From Leuctra nigra (Eukaryota > Arthropoda > Insecta > Plecoptera > Leuctridae), in contig OW203763.1 of assembly GCA_934045905.1 (NCBI GenBank), forward strand, positions 41,316,672 to 41,380,671: a stretch of DNA of 64,000 nucleotides, read 5' to 3'. The number at the start of each line of letters is the position of its first letter. Position 1 is the stretch's first letter. Position numbers and translations under genes: made by a program. Positions 1-11,592 of the stretch are shown in pieces. Under the pieces are notes generated by a model. That model did no database searches. It was given only the letters and a program-made list of their open reading frames with translations, and had not been told where the DNA came from.

Positions 1-900
1 ATATCTATTTGAAAGTATAAAGTGGCGAATTTAGTGTCATTTAGCATATTTATGACGTAATTTAGCATATTTATGACGTAATTTCCGGTATAGGTAATAA
101 GAAAACAATCTAGTTGATACTTCATGAACGAGCATCTTAATTCATAATCCCTATATTTCCATAAAATCGGTCATGCCGTTTGTAATATATGACGTCACTT
201 CCGGTTTCATTTAGTGGTTCCTGCCGCCATTTCCGGTACCGTTAATTTGTTATTCATTTTTCACAATTGATTTTTCAAATAAATTGCAGAATGAATACGC
301 AGGAGCTAGTTCAGTTGCAATCGGTACAGGCGTTTTAGATATATGACGTCACTTCCGGTTTCATGAATGGCGGCCGAGAACTCTGCAACCTTGAATTTAT
401 CAATTGTATTGTCTATGTTACAATGTAAGTTAATTATGTATGTATTTTAAGTATAATTTGTTGAAATAAGTTAAATATTGCGTATTTATGACGTCACTTC
501 CGGTTTAGAAAATAAGAAAATAATTATTTTTTTATTGATACTTCATATAGATGACCATCTAAATCGAATGGCGCTAATTTCGTTCCAATCGGTCTAGACG
601 TTTTTGAGATATGACGTCACTTTCGGTTTAAAAATGGCGGCACAAAAAATCACAAGAGGCAAGGTATTATCAGACGCCAAAAGTGCATATGTGTTTAAAA
701 TTTCAGGTTGATCGGTTCAGCCGTTTAGGCTGTGGCGGTGACGGGGACTTTTTCGGGAATCAGAATCATCATCATCATCATCATCTGAAGAAGAAAGCGG
801 TGTAATTTCATGATTTTCACTGCCCTCTAGTTCGTAAACGGCATGACTGGTTGTTGTCGCGTGATGTATATGTTGTCAGGTGGGCCATAACTCAAAATTA
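1..900. repeat. Degenerate tandem modules with TGACGTCA/TTCCGG
   Basis: No gene is visible. At least three diverged modules repeat here. Each has a line resembling TTCCAATCGGTCTAGACG, then TATGACGTCACTTCCGG, then an ATGGCGGC core. Palindromic TGACGTCA lies at 190-197, 344-351, 489-496 and 612-619, with decayed versions near 56 and 77. The same combination (TGACGTCAC followed by ATGGCGGCC) recurs at 7435-7470 inside a MITE, so these look like fragments of an interspersed DNA-element family rather than a promoter. A short ATC microsatellite lies at 764-785. An open frame at 908-1198 on the minus strand matches nothing I recognise and is not called as a gene. Confidence 0.5.
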
Positions 901-1212
901 AGACATTTCACAACAATGAGAGATTTTCCATTGTTGAGATCCAGTAGGTCGAAAATGCTAGGTTGTTGCTTACAGTAAAAGTAGTTGGTCTGCTCCTCAG
1001 TTTATATAGGCATTTACGGTATGTTGAGTGACTGTGAGTGTACGGTACGACTTGGCTGAGTGGAGCGACCGCTCCACTAGATACGGACGTCTCCTTGGGT
1101 TTAGTTTGTCCGATTTGATTGGTCCGGTCCCTTACTCGCTGTGATCGAGCAGATTTAGATTTCAATGTCTCAGCAGTAATTATCTTGCTGTGACTCAAAA
1201 GTGGTAAGTTAC

Positions 1213-3035
1213 ATGATTGATTGATTGATTTTATTAGTTACAAATTGTATGGCATACAGGTGGTAACATTTTTAAGATAAGTTAAGATTAATGTTAATAA
1301 TAATATTAGGACAAGATAACCATAGTAACAATGTTATGGTATAATATAATAAAAACTAAAATTAAAACTAAAACTAGATCTAATTAATTTAAAGGAACAT
1401 TATTTAAGGAACTATGGTTGTCCTAGTCTTTACTATTCTAATGTCCTTAAGTCACTCATTTTGATTTGTGCTTTATCAGTCTTACTTTAAATTCCTGTAC
1501 TGCCTCTGGTAACGGCGTAATAACATCCCCACTCAATGTATTCCAGTCACATATCGTTCTTCTCACAAATGAATACTTCCCTACATCTCTCCTTGATTCT
1601 ACTAGTCTCACTTTTTCCGCGTGGTCCTTCCGCCCCAGATAATTCGGTTTCTTAATCCTATGTGCAATTTCGTCCCAACCAACACGCCCTGTGTACGCTC
1701 TGAAAAAATTGCAGAGTCTCATTTCCCTTCTTCTTTCCTTTAACGACTTCCATCCCAGCTCCTTAATCATTTCCGTGACACTCTCCGGCACTCTCTTTAG
1801 TCTTATGTTTATTCCTTCTCCCTTTCTATCTTGAATGATCCACTTCCTTCTCCTTAGCTTTCCTGTTACCCTCCTGGCTGCCCACCTTTGTCCCCTTTAA
1901 CTTTCTTTATCTGTCCTATTTTATGTGGGTCCCACACCGCCCCTGCGTATTCCGCCACTGGCCTTATTAGTGTCAAGTACGCTTTTTCCTTCACTTCGGT
2001 TGTCGCTCCTTCTAAACTTCTCATCACGAAATTCAGATTTCTTGTCGCCTTTGTTGTTACTGCATCCACTTGATCATTCCAATTTAGTCTCTTGTCTAAC
2101 ACTACACCTAGATATTTGTATTTGGTCATATTTTGAAGTCTATTACCTCCCATCTCATAGTTAGGTTCTTCTCCTTGTTTCCTGTTTGTATATCTGACTA
2201 TCTGACATTTGTTTACATTAAATTTCATTCCATTCTTAGCTGCCCATTCCCACAGAGTATTTAGGTCTTTCTGTAATGAGTCCTCATCTTCTTTACTCTC
2301 CGCCTTTCTATATACAACTGCATCATCTGCAAACAATCTTATCTTATTATCCAGTTTATTTCCTATATCGTTTATGTAGATTATAAACAGAAGTGGACCT
2401 AAGACACTCCCCTGTGGGACTCCTGATGTGACTTGTATCTCATTTGAAAGCTGGTCTCCCACTCTTACTCTCTGCTTCCTGCCCTTAAGGAAATCCCGAA
2501 CCCATGAGACAACCTTCCTATCTATGCCTATGTCGGCTAATTTATTTAGTAGATTCCCATGTGGGACTTTGTCGAACGCCTTTTCAAAATCCAGAAAGGC
2601 CGCGTCCACTACACTTCCCTCGTCAATCAGGTCAATTAGGTCCTGCGTTAGTCCAGCCAGTTGTGATTCGCAGGAAAACCCTTCCCTTAAGCCATGCTGC
2701 TCTCTCACCAGCCACACTTTCTTTCTAATACTTTTCTGATATATTTCCCTATAAGTCCTTCCATTAATTTACACACACAGCTAGTTAGGCTAACTGGTCT
2801 GTAGTTTTTTACTCTACACCTCTCCCCACTCTTGAATATCGGCACAACAGTTGCTTCCTTCCATTGGTTTGGTAGTACACCTCTATATAGTGAAGTTAAG
2901 AAAATGTGTAGCAGGTACGACTCCATTGGCTTGTTTGGTAGCTTTAGTAGTTCGCTTGTAATATCATCTGGTCCTGGCGCCTTCCTACTGACCTTCTTCG
3001 GCCTCCTTGTTTTCGTCGTATCATCTGTAAAATAG
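1213..3035 (-). mobile_element. LINE A, 5'-truncated CR1/Jockey-like retrotransposon
   Basis: This is a minus-strand non-LTR retrotransposon containing only the RT half and the 3' end. The 3' end is marked by a short AATC repeat tail at about 1213-1232, written as GATTGATTGATT on the plus strand, after a ~240-bp 3'UTR. The 5' truncation lies near 3035, just upstream of the conserved RT entry motif. No endonuclease domain is present. The overall design (RT, thumb, C-terminal W-x-GDVI domain, simple tail) is that of CR1/Jockey-group LINEs; the exact clade is not certain. I could not identify a target-site duplication. Confidence 0.8.
1459..3030 (-). pseudogene. LINE A reverse transcriptase, two frameshifts
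   Basis: Reading from 3030 downward, the RT begins with a KAPGPDDI motif, then NYRPVSLTS, AFLDFEKAFDKVPH (palm, first catalytic Asp), GVPQGSVLGPLLF, and the catalytic FADDAVVY box at about 2320-2340. Next come KYLGVVLDKRLNW and a C-terminal domain with LGWKSLKERRR and CDWNTLSGDVI ending at 1459. The frame shifts near 2710 and again near 1885; once both are allowed for, the RT is continuous. Catalytic residues are retained, so decay is mild. It polymerises cDNA on the nicked target in target-primed retrotransposition; this copy cannot encode an intact protein. Confidence 0.85.
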
Positions 3036-3629
3036 TAAAGGTATATTGGTTTATGTCAAGATTGACAGGACAAAAGCCTGCAGTGTATAATACCTACCTA
3101 GTACCACTAACCTCTTTTATTTCAGTACAGAAGAAACATTAAAGAAAACACATGCACAGATACTAGATACATCTAATTAAATTAGGTAGTGAAGTATAAG
3201 TCTCGCTGTGAGTCAAATGCTGGTATAGGTACTAGGGGGTGTATCGATGTCGATATGGTACACCTAAGTAAAACCTAGTTAATGCCCACTGATTTTGTCA
3301 TGTGGCAAGCTCGAGGTTTCGAGTCAGATCGGCCAGCGAATCCTACTTCCACGTCCGCGGCGTGACTCCCGGGCAATGCATGGCGGCCAATGGGTGGTCG
3401 TCATGTAGCAAACGGAAGAGGGTGAATGGCAGCCCTCCGGCGCCATCTAACCGGAACAACTCGACTAAGGGAGATAACCCCAACAGAAAAATCCTGGTCC
3501 TCCAAGTCTGGGGGTTTAGCTACGGGTTAGTAGCTCACAATTGTAAAACCTTAATGTACTCAAGAACCAGATGACAGGCCTCTGATGCAGGACGGACATA
3601 ATCGACGACGACTTTTGGCAAGAAAATGG

Positions 3630-5040
3630 AACATGAATTTTGGAACCTGGAACGTTCAAGGCATAAATACCAAACAGAGGGAAGTCTTCCAACAATTAGA
3701 AAAGTACCAGATGGATGTAGTGGTCCTTACGGAAACAAAGAAAAAATGAGACGGTAACGAAGAAATTGGCAGTTATACATTTTTACAACGGAGTACCCAA
3801 GTGTAGACGGGCAAAGGCGGGAGTGTCAATAGTATTGCATAAGCAGTTAAGGAAATTCATTCGTAACTGGGAGGAAGTAGATGAAAGAATGATGAAGATG
3901 GAATTGGAGATTCGTGGACAAAATATTGTAATAGTTGGAGTGTATGTCCCTACAGATGATGCTTCTGCGAACATGAAGGATGATTTTGAGCATAAATTGA
4001 CGAGACTTCTAAGTGGCATCAACCACAGAAAAGAAATTTTTGTAATGGGAGACCTAAATGCCAGAATTGGGAAGAGGATCAAGGACGACGTGGTGGGACG
4101 GTTTGGAGAGGATTTGGTGAATGACAATGGGTTGCGACTTATTAGTATGTGTGAGACTTTTTCATTAAAGGGGGGCAACGGTCAGAAATTAAAATTTTAC
4201 CATAATTACACATCAAACTATTAATGTCTGTAAGACATATAATAAGGTACCAATCCGGTTGTGATAGTGAGAGCAGCAAATCGAAAAACGTGATTTTAAT
4301 CGAAAGTATGCAAAGAATTTTAGTCCCATAAGGAATAAGCTGGACGCAAAATGTCTATTGGGAACGTAGGAGAACCAAAATAGATAGGAATAAAAGAAGC
4401 TCTGCTACAGTGTATTCTTCATTTTATCTCTTTTAAAATTTTCTGTGAATTGAACCGTTTAGCTGCAAATAAATATAAAAACAAATCGCTAAGCTGTTTT
4501 ATACACCAAGAAGGTTCCATATTTTTAGTCCAGAAGGTACATTCCTGCAGATCTCCCGCCCACTCTCTGTAACTGGAGCCAGTTTGTTTATACTACGTGC
4601 CGTGGTGACACTTGAAATAGTAATAAAGTAGCCATAAACTAAACAATTTCATGCATCATCATAACACAACACATTAAATATCTATTACAGTCTGCTCAAA
4701 GAATGTTGATACCATAAGACAAATCTCATGTGAACTAATATGCAATACAGTCAATAATTATTATTAATTATTACAATACCGTTGGCACATTTGCACTTAT
4801 CAATTATCTATTAACATGACAAGATGAAATGATGGTAATTTTTCATATTCTGACTGTTGTCGCCCTTTAAAGGTGTGTAATGGATTTTTTCCACACAAAG
4901 ATATTAATAAGTACACATGGGCACAACCGACATTGCAGCGTAGATCAATTCTAGATTACGTAATCCAGAGGCAAACCTCTTTAATCAGAACCATGGACGT
5001 CAGGGTTTATCGGGGTGCAGAATGTAGCACTTCTGCACTT
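3630..5040 (+). pseudogene. LINE R AP-endonuclease domain, split by a transposon
   Basis: The domain opens with FGTWNVQGI at about 3640 and continues with VVVLTETKKK, GVSIVLH, VGVYVPTDD and the catalytic MGDLNARIG block near 4050. At 4165 the frame enters an inserted element and resumes at 4871 without loss of phase, reading FSLKVCNGFF across the repaired junction. It then reaches LDYVIQRQ and DVRVYRGAEC near 4960-5020. The enzyme nicks the target DNA to prime reverse transcription. A small frameshift near 3750 and stops near 5040 make it non-functional. Confidence 0.8.
4169..4866. mobile_element. 698-bp TTAA-flanked element, Kolobok-like MITE
   Basis: Perfect TTAA copies flank the element at 4165-4168 and 4867-4870. 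The ends are inverted repeats: left AGGGGGGCAACGGTCAGAA, right (reverse complement) AGGGCGACAACAGTCAGAA, followed by AAAATTTTACCAT-like sequence on both sides. Excision leaving one TTAA restores the endonuclease reading frame of LINE R exactly, which proves the borders. TTAA duplications with AGGG ends fit Kolobok better than piggyBac, whose ends start CCY; this assignment is inference. The interior is AT-rich and has no coding capacity I can see. Confidence 0.85.
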
Positions 5041-5045
5041 ACTTA

Positions 5046-7356
5046 GTGAGATCATGTGTAAACGTGAAGCCCAGGAGCCATACAGTTGCAGTGGCTCGTT
5101 CTCAAGGCGGAGTTCGCGTGGATGACCTGAAGCTTCAATTAGATGCTTTAAGAGACGACTCTACTAAGTTTTTGTATAAGCTACGACTTGCGCAGAAAGT
5201 GAGTGACAAGTTTAGTGATCGGTGGAAGGAAGATGATCCCGAGGAACTATATGCTACACTAAAGATGGTGATCTTGGAAGCAGCAATAGAGGCATTAGGA
5301 GAGACAGGAAGAGATCGGGAAAAGAGTGATTGGTGGAACAAGGAGGTCGAAATATTAGTGACTAGCAAACGGGAAGCGTATCACAAATGGCTTTTAACAG
5401 GAGATCTAGAGGATCGAAAACAGTATGCCCGGCTGAGTAGAGAAGTGAAGGAACGGTCAAGAAAACGAAGAGCGACATGTGGGAAAGGAAGTGTGAAGAA
5501 GTCGGTAGGTGCTTGATGGACACGAGACAGAGAGAGGCATGGAAAGTTGTTAGAAGCCTGCGACAAGATCATCGAAGTTCAACGAAGATCCAGATGATCC
5601 AGATGGATACATGGGTGGAATACTACCGAGACATGCTGAATGAAGACCGGGATGAGTATAAGAATGGGTTAGGGGATGTGCTAAAGAGTAATATGTCAGA
5701 AGAGACAGTCAGACCAATAACTACAGAAGAGATAAGAGTAGCCATGAAGGGTGTGAAGAATGGCAGAAGCCCAGGCCCTGGAGGCATTCACATCGAGCTA
5801 GTCAAGTATGCTCCTGATGTCGTGATAGAGATGCTGCCAGTTATATTTAACAAGTGCCTGAATGATGAGAAGGATATCCCAAAGGAATGGAAGCAGGCGC
5901 ATATTGTTTCCATATTCAAAAAGGGTTCGCGACAAGAGTGTAAGAATTACAGGGGAATAAGTGTGACTTCTTCGGTGGGAAGGCTATATGGGCGTATAAT
6001 TAAAAAGCGCATTGAAGAACAAGTGGACATTGATATGGAGCAAGGTGGCTTTACAGCTGGGCGATCGTGCACTGACAACATTTTCTCTATTAGACAAGTT
6101 ATTGCGAAAAGGCAAGCAAGAAACACGGATACCCATCTTATATTTATTGATCTAGAAAAAGCCTATGATACAGTACCCTTAAAGAACCTCTTTCGTGTCT
6201 TGGAGAACACAGGTATTAGTGCCAAGTATATTAACACCATTAAGCGGATGTACCATAACCAGGAAAGTGCGGTGAAAAGTCGCAAGGAGTTATCACGCCC
6301 ATTTTTAACATCGAAGGGATTGGGACAAGGATGTTGTCTTTCACCCACACTGCAGGGGTATGGGTATCGAGGTGAATGGCGACCTTCTACACACTCTCCT
6401 GTTTGCAGACGACCAGGTTATATTGGCTGCCGATGAATACGACATTGAGTATATGTTGAGAAAACTCAATGATGCGTACGAAGAGGCTGGGTTGAAGATT
6501 AATGTTGAGAAAACAAAGTACCTGGTTGTTGGTGACGGAGATAGCCAAGATCTAGATTTAAATGGGAAGATTTTTGGAAGTTGTGGACAGTACAGGTATT
6601 TGGGAACGGTGATTGACAGGGAAGGCAGTTGGGAAGGCAGCAGCATTGTGCAGGCGAGACAAGCAATTCATAGGTTGAATTCACTACTTTGGTCAGAAAT
6701 GATACGGAAAAAGACAAAAAAAATGCTGTTTGAGACAATTGTTCAGAGTATTTTATTGTATGGGGCAGAGACTTGGGAAGTTACTCGGAGAGATAGGCTG
6801 AGGCTTGAAGCTGTAGAAATGGATCATCTGAGAAGGAGCTGCCGAGTCTCCAGGATCGAACACATCAGAAATGAAGAGATTAGGAGAAGAATGAAGGTTG
6901 AAACCAAAGTTACGGATACCTTGAACGAAAGGAGACTGGTTTGGTATGGCCATGTACACCCGACAATTCATAAAACGGTATTTGAACGAAACAGATTGGC
7001 TGCTGGTAAGGTTCATTGACAATCAATCCTTGTTATTATCAATGAAATCAGAGCTCACCTACTAGAGGTAGATGACGAGTAAGTATAGACTTCATAAGAT
7101 GATGCCATCACATTTTTTTCAGGCAATCCATTTATTTCAAATACCGTTTTATGAATTGTCGAGTGTACAAAGGATGGTAGAAGAGAGATGGCCGAAAAGG
7201 ATAAACGAGTGGACACCTCCAGGACGAAGAAGGAGAGGACGACCTAGAGAGGAATGGAAGCGGCAGGTCAGGTCGGACATGGAGGCAAGAGGCTTGGAAG
7301 ACGATGATTGTATGGATAGGAAGAGGTGGCATCTGGAATGTGGGAAACGGCCGTAG
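5046..7356 (+). pseudogene. LINE R connector, reverse transcriptase and C-terminal tail
   Basis: The connector (5046-5516) overlaps the RT frame at 5477. The RT shows GRSPGPGGIHIELVK, NYRGISVTSSVG, GGFTAGRSCTDNIF, LIFIDLEKAYDTVP and GLGQGCCLSPTL. At about 6352 a frameshift and an apparent ~60-bp deletion remove the stretch before GIEVNG. The frame then continues through LLFADDQVILAADE (catalytic Asp pair near 6400), YRYLGTVIDREG and LYGAETWEVT to WYGHV. There a MITE is inserted at 6957. Coding resumes at 7168 with QRMVEERWPKRI and PPGRRRRGRP, ending at 7356. Confidence 0.82.
6957..7165. mobile_element. 209-bp TA-flanked MITE, copy 1
   Basis: Inverted repeats of about 32 bp, with one mismatch, bound the element: left CACCCGACAATTCATAAAAC, right complement CACTCGACAATTCATAAAAC. 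TA dinucleotides flank it at 6955-6956 and 7166-7167. Removal with one TA joins WYGHV to QRMVEE in LINE R with no frame change. The size, TA target and lack of ORFs fit a Tc1/mariner-type MITE. A second member of the family lies at 60693-60903 and shares the interior TTGTTATTATCA and CACCTACTAGA blocks. Confidence 0.88.
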
Positions 7357-7388
7357 TTGCTGTAAAAAACTCACTTTATAAGTATAAG

Positions 7389-7809
7389 CTACGATCACCA
7401 CACTTTACAGGGATTGGAAACCGTCTGCGTATTGTGACGTCACTCCCATAAGACCAATGCTAAATGATGGCGGCCGAGTGCTTGGGCCGCCGATTTGCAC
7501 CTGATGACTTCCTGCACCCGTTTACTTCCGGCCGGTGACCCGCGAAATTTAAAAAAAGTACGCTTTTGGAGTGTTTAAATTTGATTCACACAATTGCCGC
7601 TAGGTTTGAACGAGCTTCTCAAACTTGCCGCTGCTAAAGATGATAGCGCATTGTCGAATATTTGAATTCTGTTCTGGCGGGAGATAAAGACATGTGTCAC
7701 GTGAGCGACATCACAGCCGCTTGTTCTATGATTGTTGTGTTCAAGGTGACCAAGCACATGGCCAGCAAGTCAGACAGTTACCGATCCCTGTAAAGTGTGG
7801 TGATCGTAG
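7389..7809. mobile_element. 421-bp MITE with 7-bp target duplication
   Basis: Terminal inverted repeats of about 29 bp, CTACGATCACCACACTTTAC then AGGGATYGG, differ at one site between ends. A GTATAAG duplication flanks the element at 7382-7388 and 7810-7816. Inside are TGACGTCAC and ATGGCGGCC motifs shared with 1-900 and a GC-rich stretch, but no ORF of note. A 7-8 bp duplication would fit P-element- or hAT-like transposases; the adjacent THAP exon makes the P/THAP side attractive but does not prove a link. Confidence 0.8.
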
Positions 7810-7822
7810 GTATAAGTCTTAC

Positions 7823-8060
7823 CAAAATAAAAGAAGTCTTCACGTTGAAAATGAGCACTGAAAACAAACATGTATTTCGACACTTTCTTGCCTATCTTGC
7901 ATGCATGAACCCACTTGTTCTGCATGACGGCATTCTTGGAGAACAAGTGCATAGATAAGTTATTTTGAGCTTTATTTTTACATTGAGGAACAGAACAATA
8001 TCTGTTATCAACTTGTGTTGCAGAGTTTATTACATACGAATGGTCAGAATTACTTCCCAT
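7823..8060 (-). pseudogene. THAP zinc-finger exon with a lost zinc ligand
   Basis: The open frame from a Met at 8060 reads into a THAP-type C2CH domain. It has CSVPQC (first Cys pair), then HLFSK, KWVHAC, and FSAHFQREDFF, the usual C-x-x-H-F block. In this copy the third zinc ligand is Phe instead of Cys, so DNA binding is probably lost. The exon ends in a good splice donor (TG|GTAAGA, GT at 7822-7821), directly beside the MITE at 7389-7809. THAP domains occur in host regulators and in P-element and Kolobok transposases; this one cannot be assigned. Upstream coding at 8061-8334 is open but unrecognised. Confidence 0.6.
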
Positions 8061-9358
8061 TATGAATAAAACAAGAATAAATCCAATAAAAAACACACAT
8101 TAGGCCGCCATTATTGTTGTGGCGATACGATTTTGCCAAGTTCAGTAGTTGACCGCCAAGTGCCACCCACTTCACCGTTAAACGCGAATAGCGAGGTTTC
8201 AATTTATTGCCTTCCGAGAATGAACAAAACTGAAACACAGGAGGTATAGGGAAATCATCTAGTTTTTGGTTGATAACTTTGTAAATAGCACACGTTGGTA
8301 TTGTTTTCAATTTTTTTCCTAATAGAATGTCCAACTAATCAGGTTTTTGAAAAACGTTAAACCTCAGTAAAATTCAAAATTCAAAAATAGCATGGAAATC
8401 GTCATGATTTTCATGACCTAGATAAGACATGTTAAAAAAACTACAATGTCTCAAAAGCTAGACACGAGAAGTTGTTAATATTTCACAGTATCGTGTAAAC
8501 AGTGCTTATTGATACCTCTGTCAAAAATAAGATCATTTGGAAGATGTGACTTAACTGATGAGCCCCCTTAAAGGACCAGTGAACCCAAAAATCAAAATTT
8601 TACGATCATTGATGTTCGGGGATTTTAGCACATTGACGCAATGTTGAAGCATCCAGTCTAACGCGTATGTACAGTGTGTACATGGACAGTGTTACATAGA
8701 TTTCCATCTTCAAATATTCGGTGTGAAATATTCGGATTAAGCATTTGATGAAATAACAAACAAATCTTCCCATTCCTTAACATATTTTATTCAAAATTAT
8801 ATTATCATTTACCTGCAATTAATAAAATATCTTATTAAGCTCCACTTTATATTTTACCAGCTGGTACTTGAGAGTGTAAATACCGCGTTTTGTTATGAAT
8901 TCAACATACTCACAACCTCTTGACCCCGCCTTAGCCTGGGAATTAGTTACGCCAACCCACCCTTTCAAAGAATTTCAGGGCATTAAAGTCAACATAGATG
9001 AATTTACGATCGAAATAAGATCCCTTTTGAAGGTATTTACACATACATTATGATGACCGTCAACGACACAATGTTAGTATTTTAAATGTACATTCAATGA
9101 ATCGAAAAATAGCACACAAAGTTATTCTTTTCAAACACAATTTTCAAGTTTATAAATATTTTTTTATAATTTTGTGCTAATCACAAATCAAATATTAATG
9201 ACGAATACTGGTACTGATTAGTGTCAGGTACGATTAGAAAAAATATGGTGTCCAGGTTAACAGGGGCTTTAAATACCAACTATACTTAAATATTCTTGGA
9301 ACGTCTACACGGTATATTTAACAATCATGTAAATAAATAATGCACGCTACCTGGTGAT
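8061..9358. other. No gene seen; AT-rich spacer
   Basis: The stretch is AT-rich, with short ORFs only. The minus-strand ORF at 8050-8334 has no recognisable domain, and its codon pattern gives no reason to believe it. There is a small inverted motif near 8398-8418 (ATCGTCATGATTTTCATGAC). No promoter or RNA gene could be supported. Confidence 0.4.
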
Positions 9359-9363
9359 AAAAG

Positions 9364-9493
9364 TGTCATGTACTGTCGTGAACTGTTAGTTGCCCGAGTG
9401 GCCGCTACTAGCGCGCCACCCCAGTTCCGGATACGAGCCCTCATGTCTGGGACACTTCACCTTGAGCTACAGTCGCGATCAGACCTACTTCCC
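9364..9493 (+). repeat. Gypsy-1 5' LTR, truncated
   Basis: It starts TGTCATGTACTG like the 3' LTR. It shares CCAGTTCCGGATACGAGC and the GTCGCGATCAGACCTACTTC segment with 13302-13365, then breaks off into RT coding sequence. It contains about 36 bp (around 9382-9418) that the 3' LTR lacks. Confidence 0.85.
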
Positions 9494-10603
9494 TATGAAG
9501 TGATTGGATCTAAGCTACTCACATTAAACACCCAGAAGGGACTGTATCAGGTCCATCGTTTGCAGTTTGTGGTTTCGACGGCACCAGCTATTTTTCAAAG
9601 AGCGATGTATTCTCTCTTGGCAGGTGCCGAGGGAGCGAAGACATAATATCTAGATGATATCGTAGTATCCGGACGGACGCAGGCAGAACACGATGAACGT
9701 CTGCGGGAAGTGCTTCGTCGGATCAAGACCGCAGGGCTGAGGCTGATTAGAGACAAGTGTCTTTTGCGGTAAAAGAGTTAGGGTTCCTGGGATTCCGCGT
9801 GTCGGAGAAATGAATTCATCCTACTAGAAAGAAAGTGAGAGCTGTGTACGAAGCTGCGACTCCAGAGAACAAACAGCAGTTGCAGGCATTTTCGGGGCTT
9901 ATGAACTTTACGCTTGTTTCCTCAAAATACAGGGCATCTGTGTTGGAACAATTTCATCGTCTGTTCGACAAGGATGCCAACTATCAGTGGACCAGAAAGC
10001 ATGCAGAAGCCTTCACAGTAGCTAAAGGATTGCTACAAACGAGTGATGACCTAGCTCACTATGACGAGAGACGCCCATTGACGATAGTATGCGACGCGTC
10101 ACCCTACGGCGTGGGAGCAGTGCTGAGTCATCCGAATCAAGACGATAAGGAACAACCAATCGCCTTCGCTTCGAGGACGTTGACGAGCGCCGAGAGGAAC
10201 TACTCGCAACTGGACAAGGAGGCTCTCGCAGTAGTGTTTGGTGTTACCAAGTTTCACCAATACGAATATGGTCGGAAAGTTGACATTTTCACAGACTACA
10301 AGCCGCTGCTGGCATTACTGCACCATGCCAATAGCATGTCAAATGTGATTTCTCCGAGAATGCTACGGTAGAGCTTGATGCTGGGAGCTTACCAATATGA
10401 GTTGCATTTTAGACCGGGCAAAGAGGTCTCGAATGCCAAAGCACTGAGCCGCCTTCCGCTGCTAACCGGTGGGGAGGAGGTGGCATCGGCTTCAGAGATA
10501 TTACTCCTGGAGACACAAGACAGCCCGTTGAGCGCCGACGAGATAGCAACGCTGACCACGAAGGACCTGCTCTGTCAAGGGTGAGACTATGGCTATGACT
10601 ATG

Positions 10604-11575
10604 ACTATGGTCTCCAAAATCCAAAGCAGCTGCTTCTTGCTACGTCGCCTTAAGCCCATTGTTAATCCCCATTCTCTAAAACTAGTCTACTACGCTCATC
10701 TCCATTCCCATCTCTCCTACGGACTCCTATTCTGGGGCACCTCTCCGGCCGCCAACCGCATCTTCATTCTCCAAAAGCAGGCTATTCGCATCATCGCTGG
10801 CATTGCTCGCCGCAAATCTGCCAAACCTGAATTCATCAAACTACGTATCCTGACTCTTACCTGCTCCTTGATACGTATTGCCAGCTCCTTCGCTCGCGAG
10901 CACCCCAACCTCTTCCCCCTTAACTCCTCTGTTCATCATCATGCCACTCCTGGGATCCACACCATACGCCTCCCCACCCACTCTCACTCCTCCTTCACCA
11001 GCAGCCCTCACTACATTTGCACTATCATCTATAACAAGCTCCCTCAGCACATCATCACCTCCTCCACCTGGGCCAGCTTCCAATCTAGTCTCATCGCCTA
11101 CCTTCTTCTAACCCCTTTCTACAGTCTACAGGAATTCCTTAACTCTGAATGTTCTCATTGGATTCTCTTCTGATATTTTTATTCCTATTCCCCTAACCTT
11201 ACTTTTGCATTAACTAATTTAGCTTCAACTGAGCTGATGCGTCCTTGACTTTAATTATTTGATTATTTATAATTAGTTTTTAATTATTTTAATGTTGTCA
11301 GTACCTTTACAGTCTCTTTTTTATCCTTTTCATCTTGACTGACGTGCTGTAGACTGAGCTGTTGTCTCAGATAACCTACGATTCTTCATTTGTTCATTTG
11401 ATTATTTATTATTAATGTTTTAAGGATTTATTAGTATTAATATTATCTTTATTTAGTTTTATTTTTACCTACCAGTTTTATCTTGTTGTATTTACTATAA
11501 TATGTTTAAATTATCATAATTATTATTACAACTGACGATACCCAAGTCTACGGGAAAATAAAACAAATACTGCAC
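10604..11575 (+). mobile_element. 5'-truncated L2-like LINE fragment inside Gypsy-1
   Basis: This is the C-terminal RT region and 3'UTR of the same LINE family as 38418-41544. It starts at VSKIQSSCFLLRRLKPIV and runs through HLSYGLLFWGTSPAANRIF and PHYICTIIYNKLPQH. The 3' end carries GACGATACCCAAGTCTACGGG, then AAAATAAAAC. A short CTATGA repeat precedes it (10589-10603). It sits between RNase H and integrase of Gypsy-1; pol resumes right after it at ATACTGCACGG. Confidence 0.82.
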
Positions 11576-11592
11576 GGATTTCCAGAGAGGAC

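Larger units (their letters stand above)
3302..7380 (+). mobile_element. LINE R, RTE-like non-LTR retrotransposon with nested insertions
   Basis: This long LINE copy contains, in order, a 5' region (3302-3620), an AP-type endonuclease, a connector, RT, and a C-terminal RTE-type tail (WYGHV, then PPGRRRRGRP). It is interrupted by a 698-bp TTAA-flanked element (4169-4866) and a 209-bp TA-flanked MITE (6957-7165). Removing either restores the surrounding frame. The protein resembles the LINEs that genome pipelines annotate as craniofacial development protein 2-like, a name inherited from a BovB/RTE-derived endonuclease (recollection). The 3'UTR is very short, as in RTE elements. The 5' boundary is approximate. 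Confidence 0.8.

Noticed and set aside
8050..8334. 94-codon minus-strand frame upstream of the THAP exon
   Set aside because: No recognisable domain, and THAP exons normally begin at the domain. It could be 5'UTR or another exon, but nothing supports a call.
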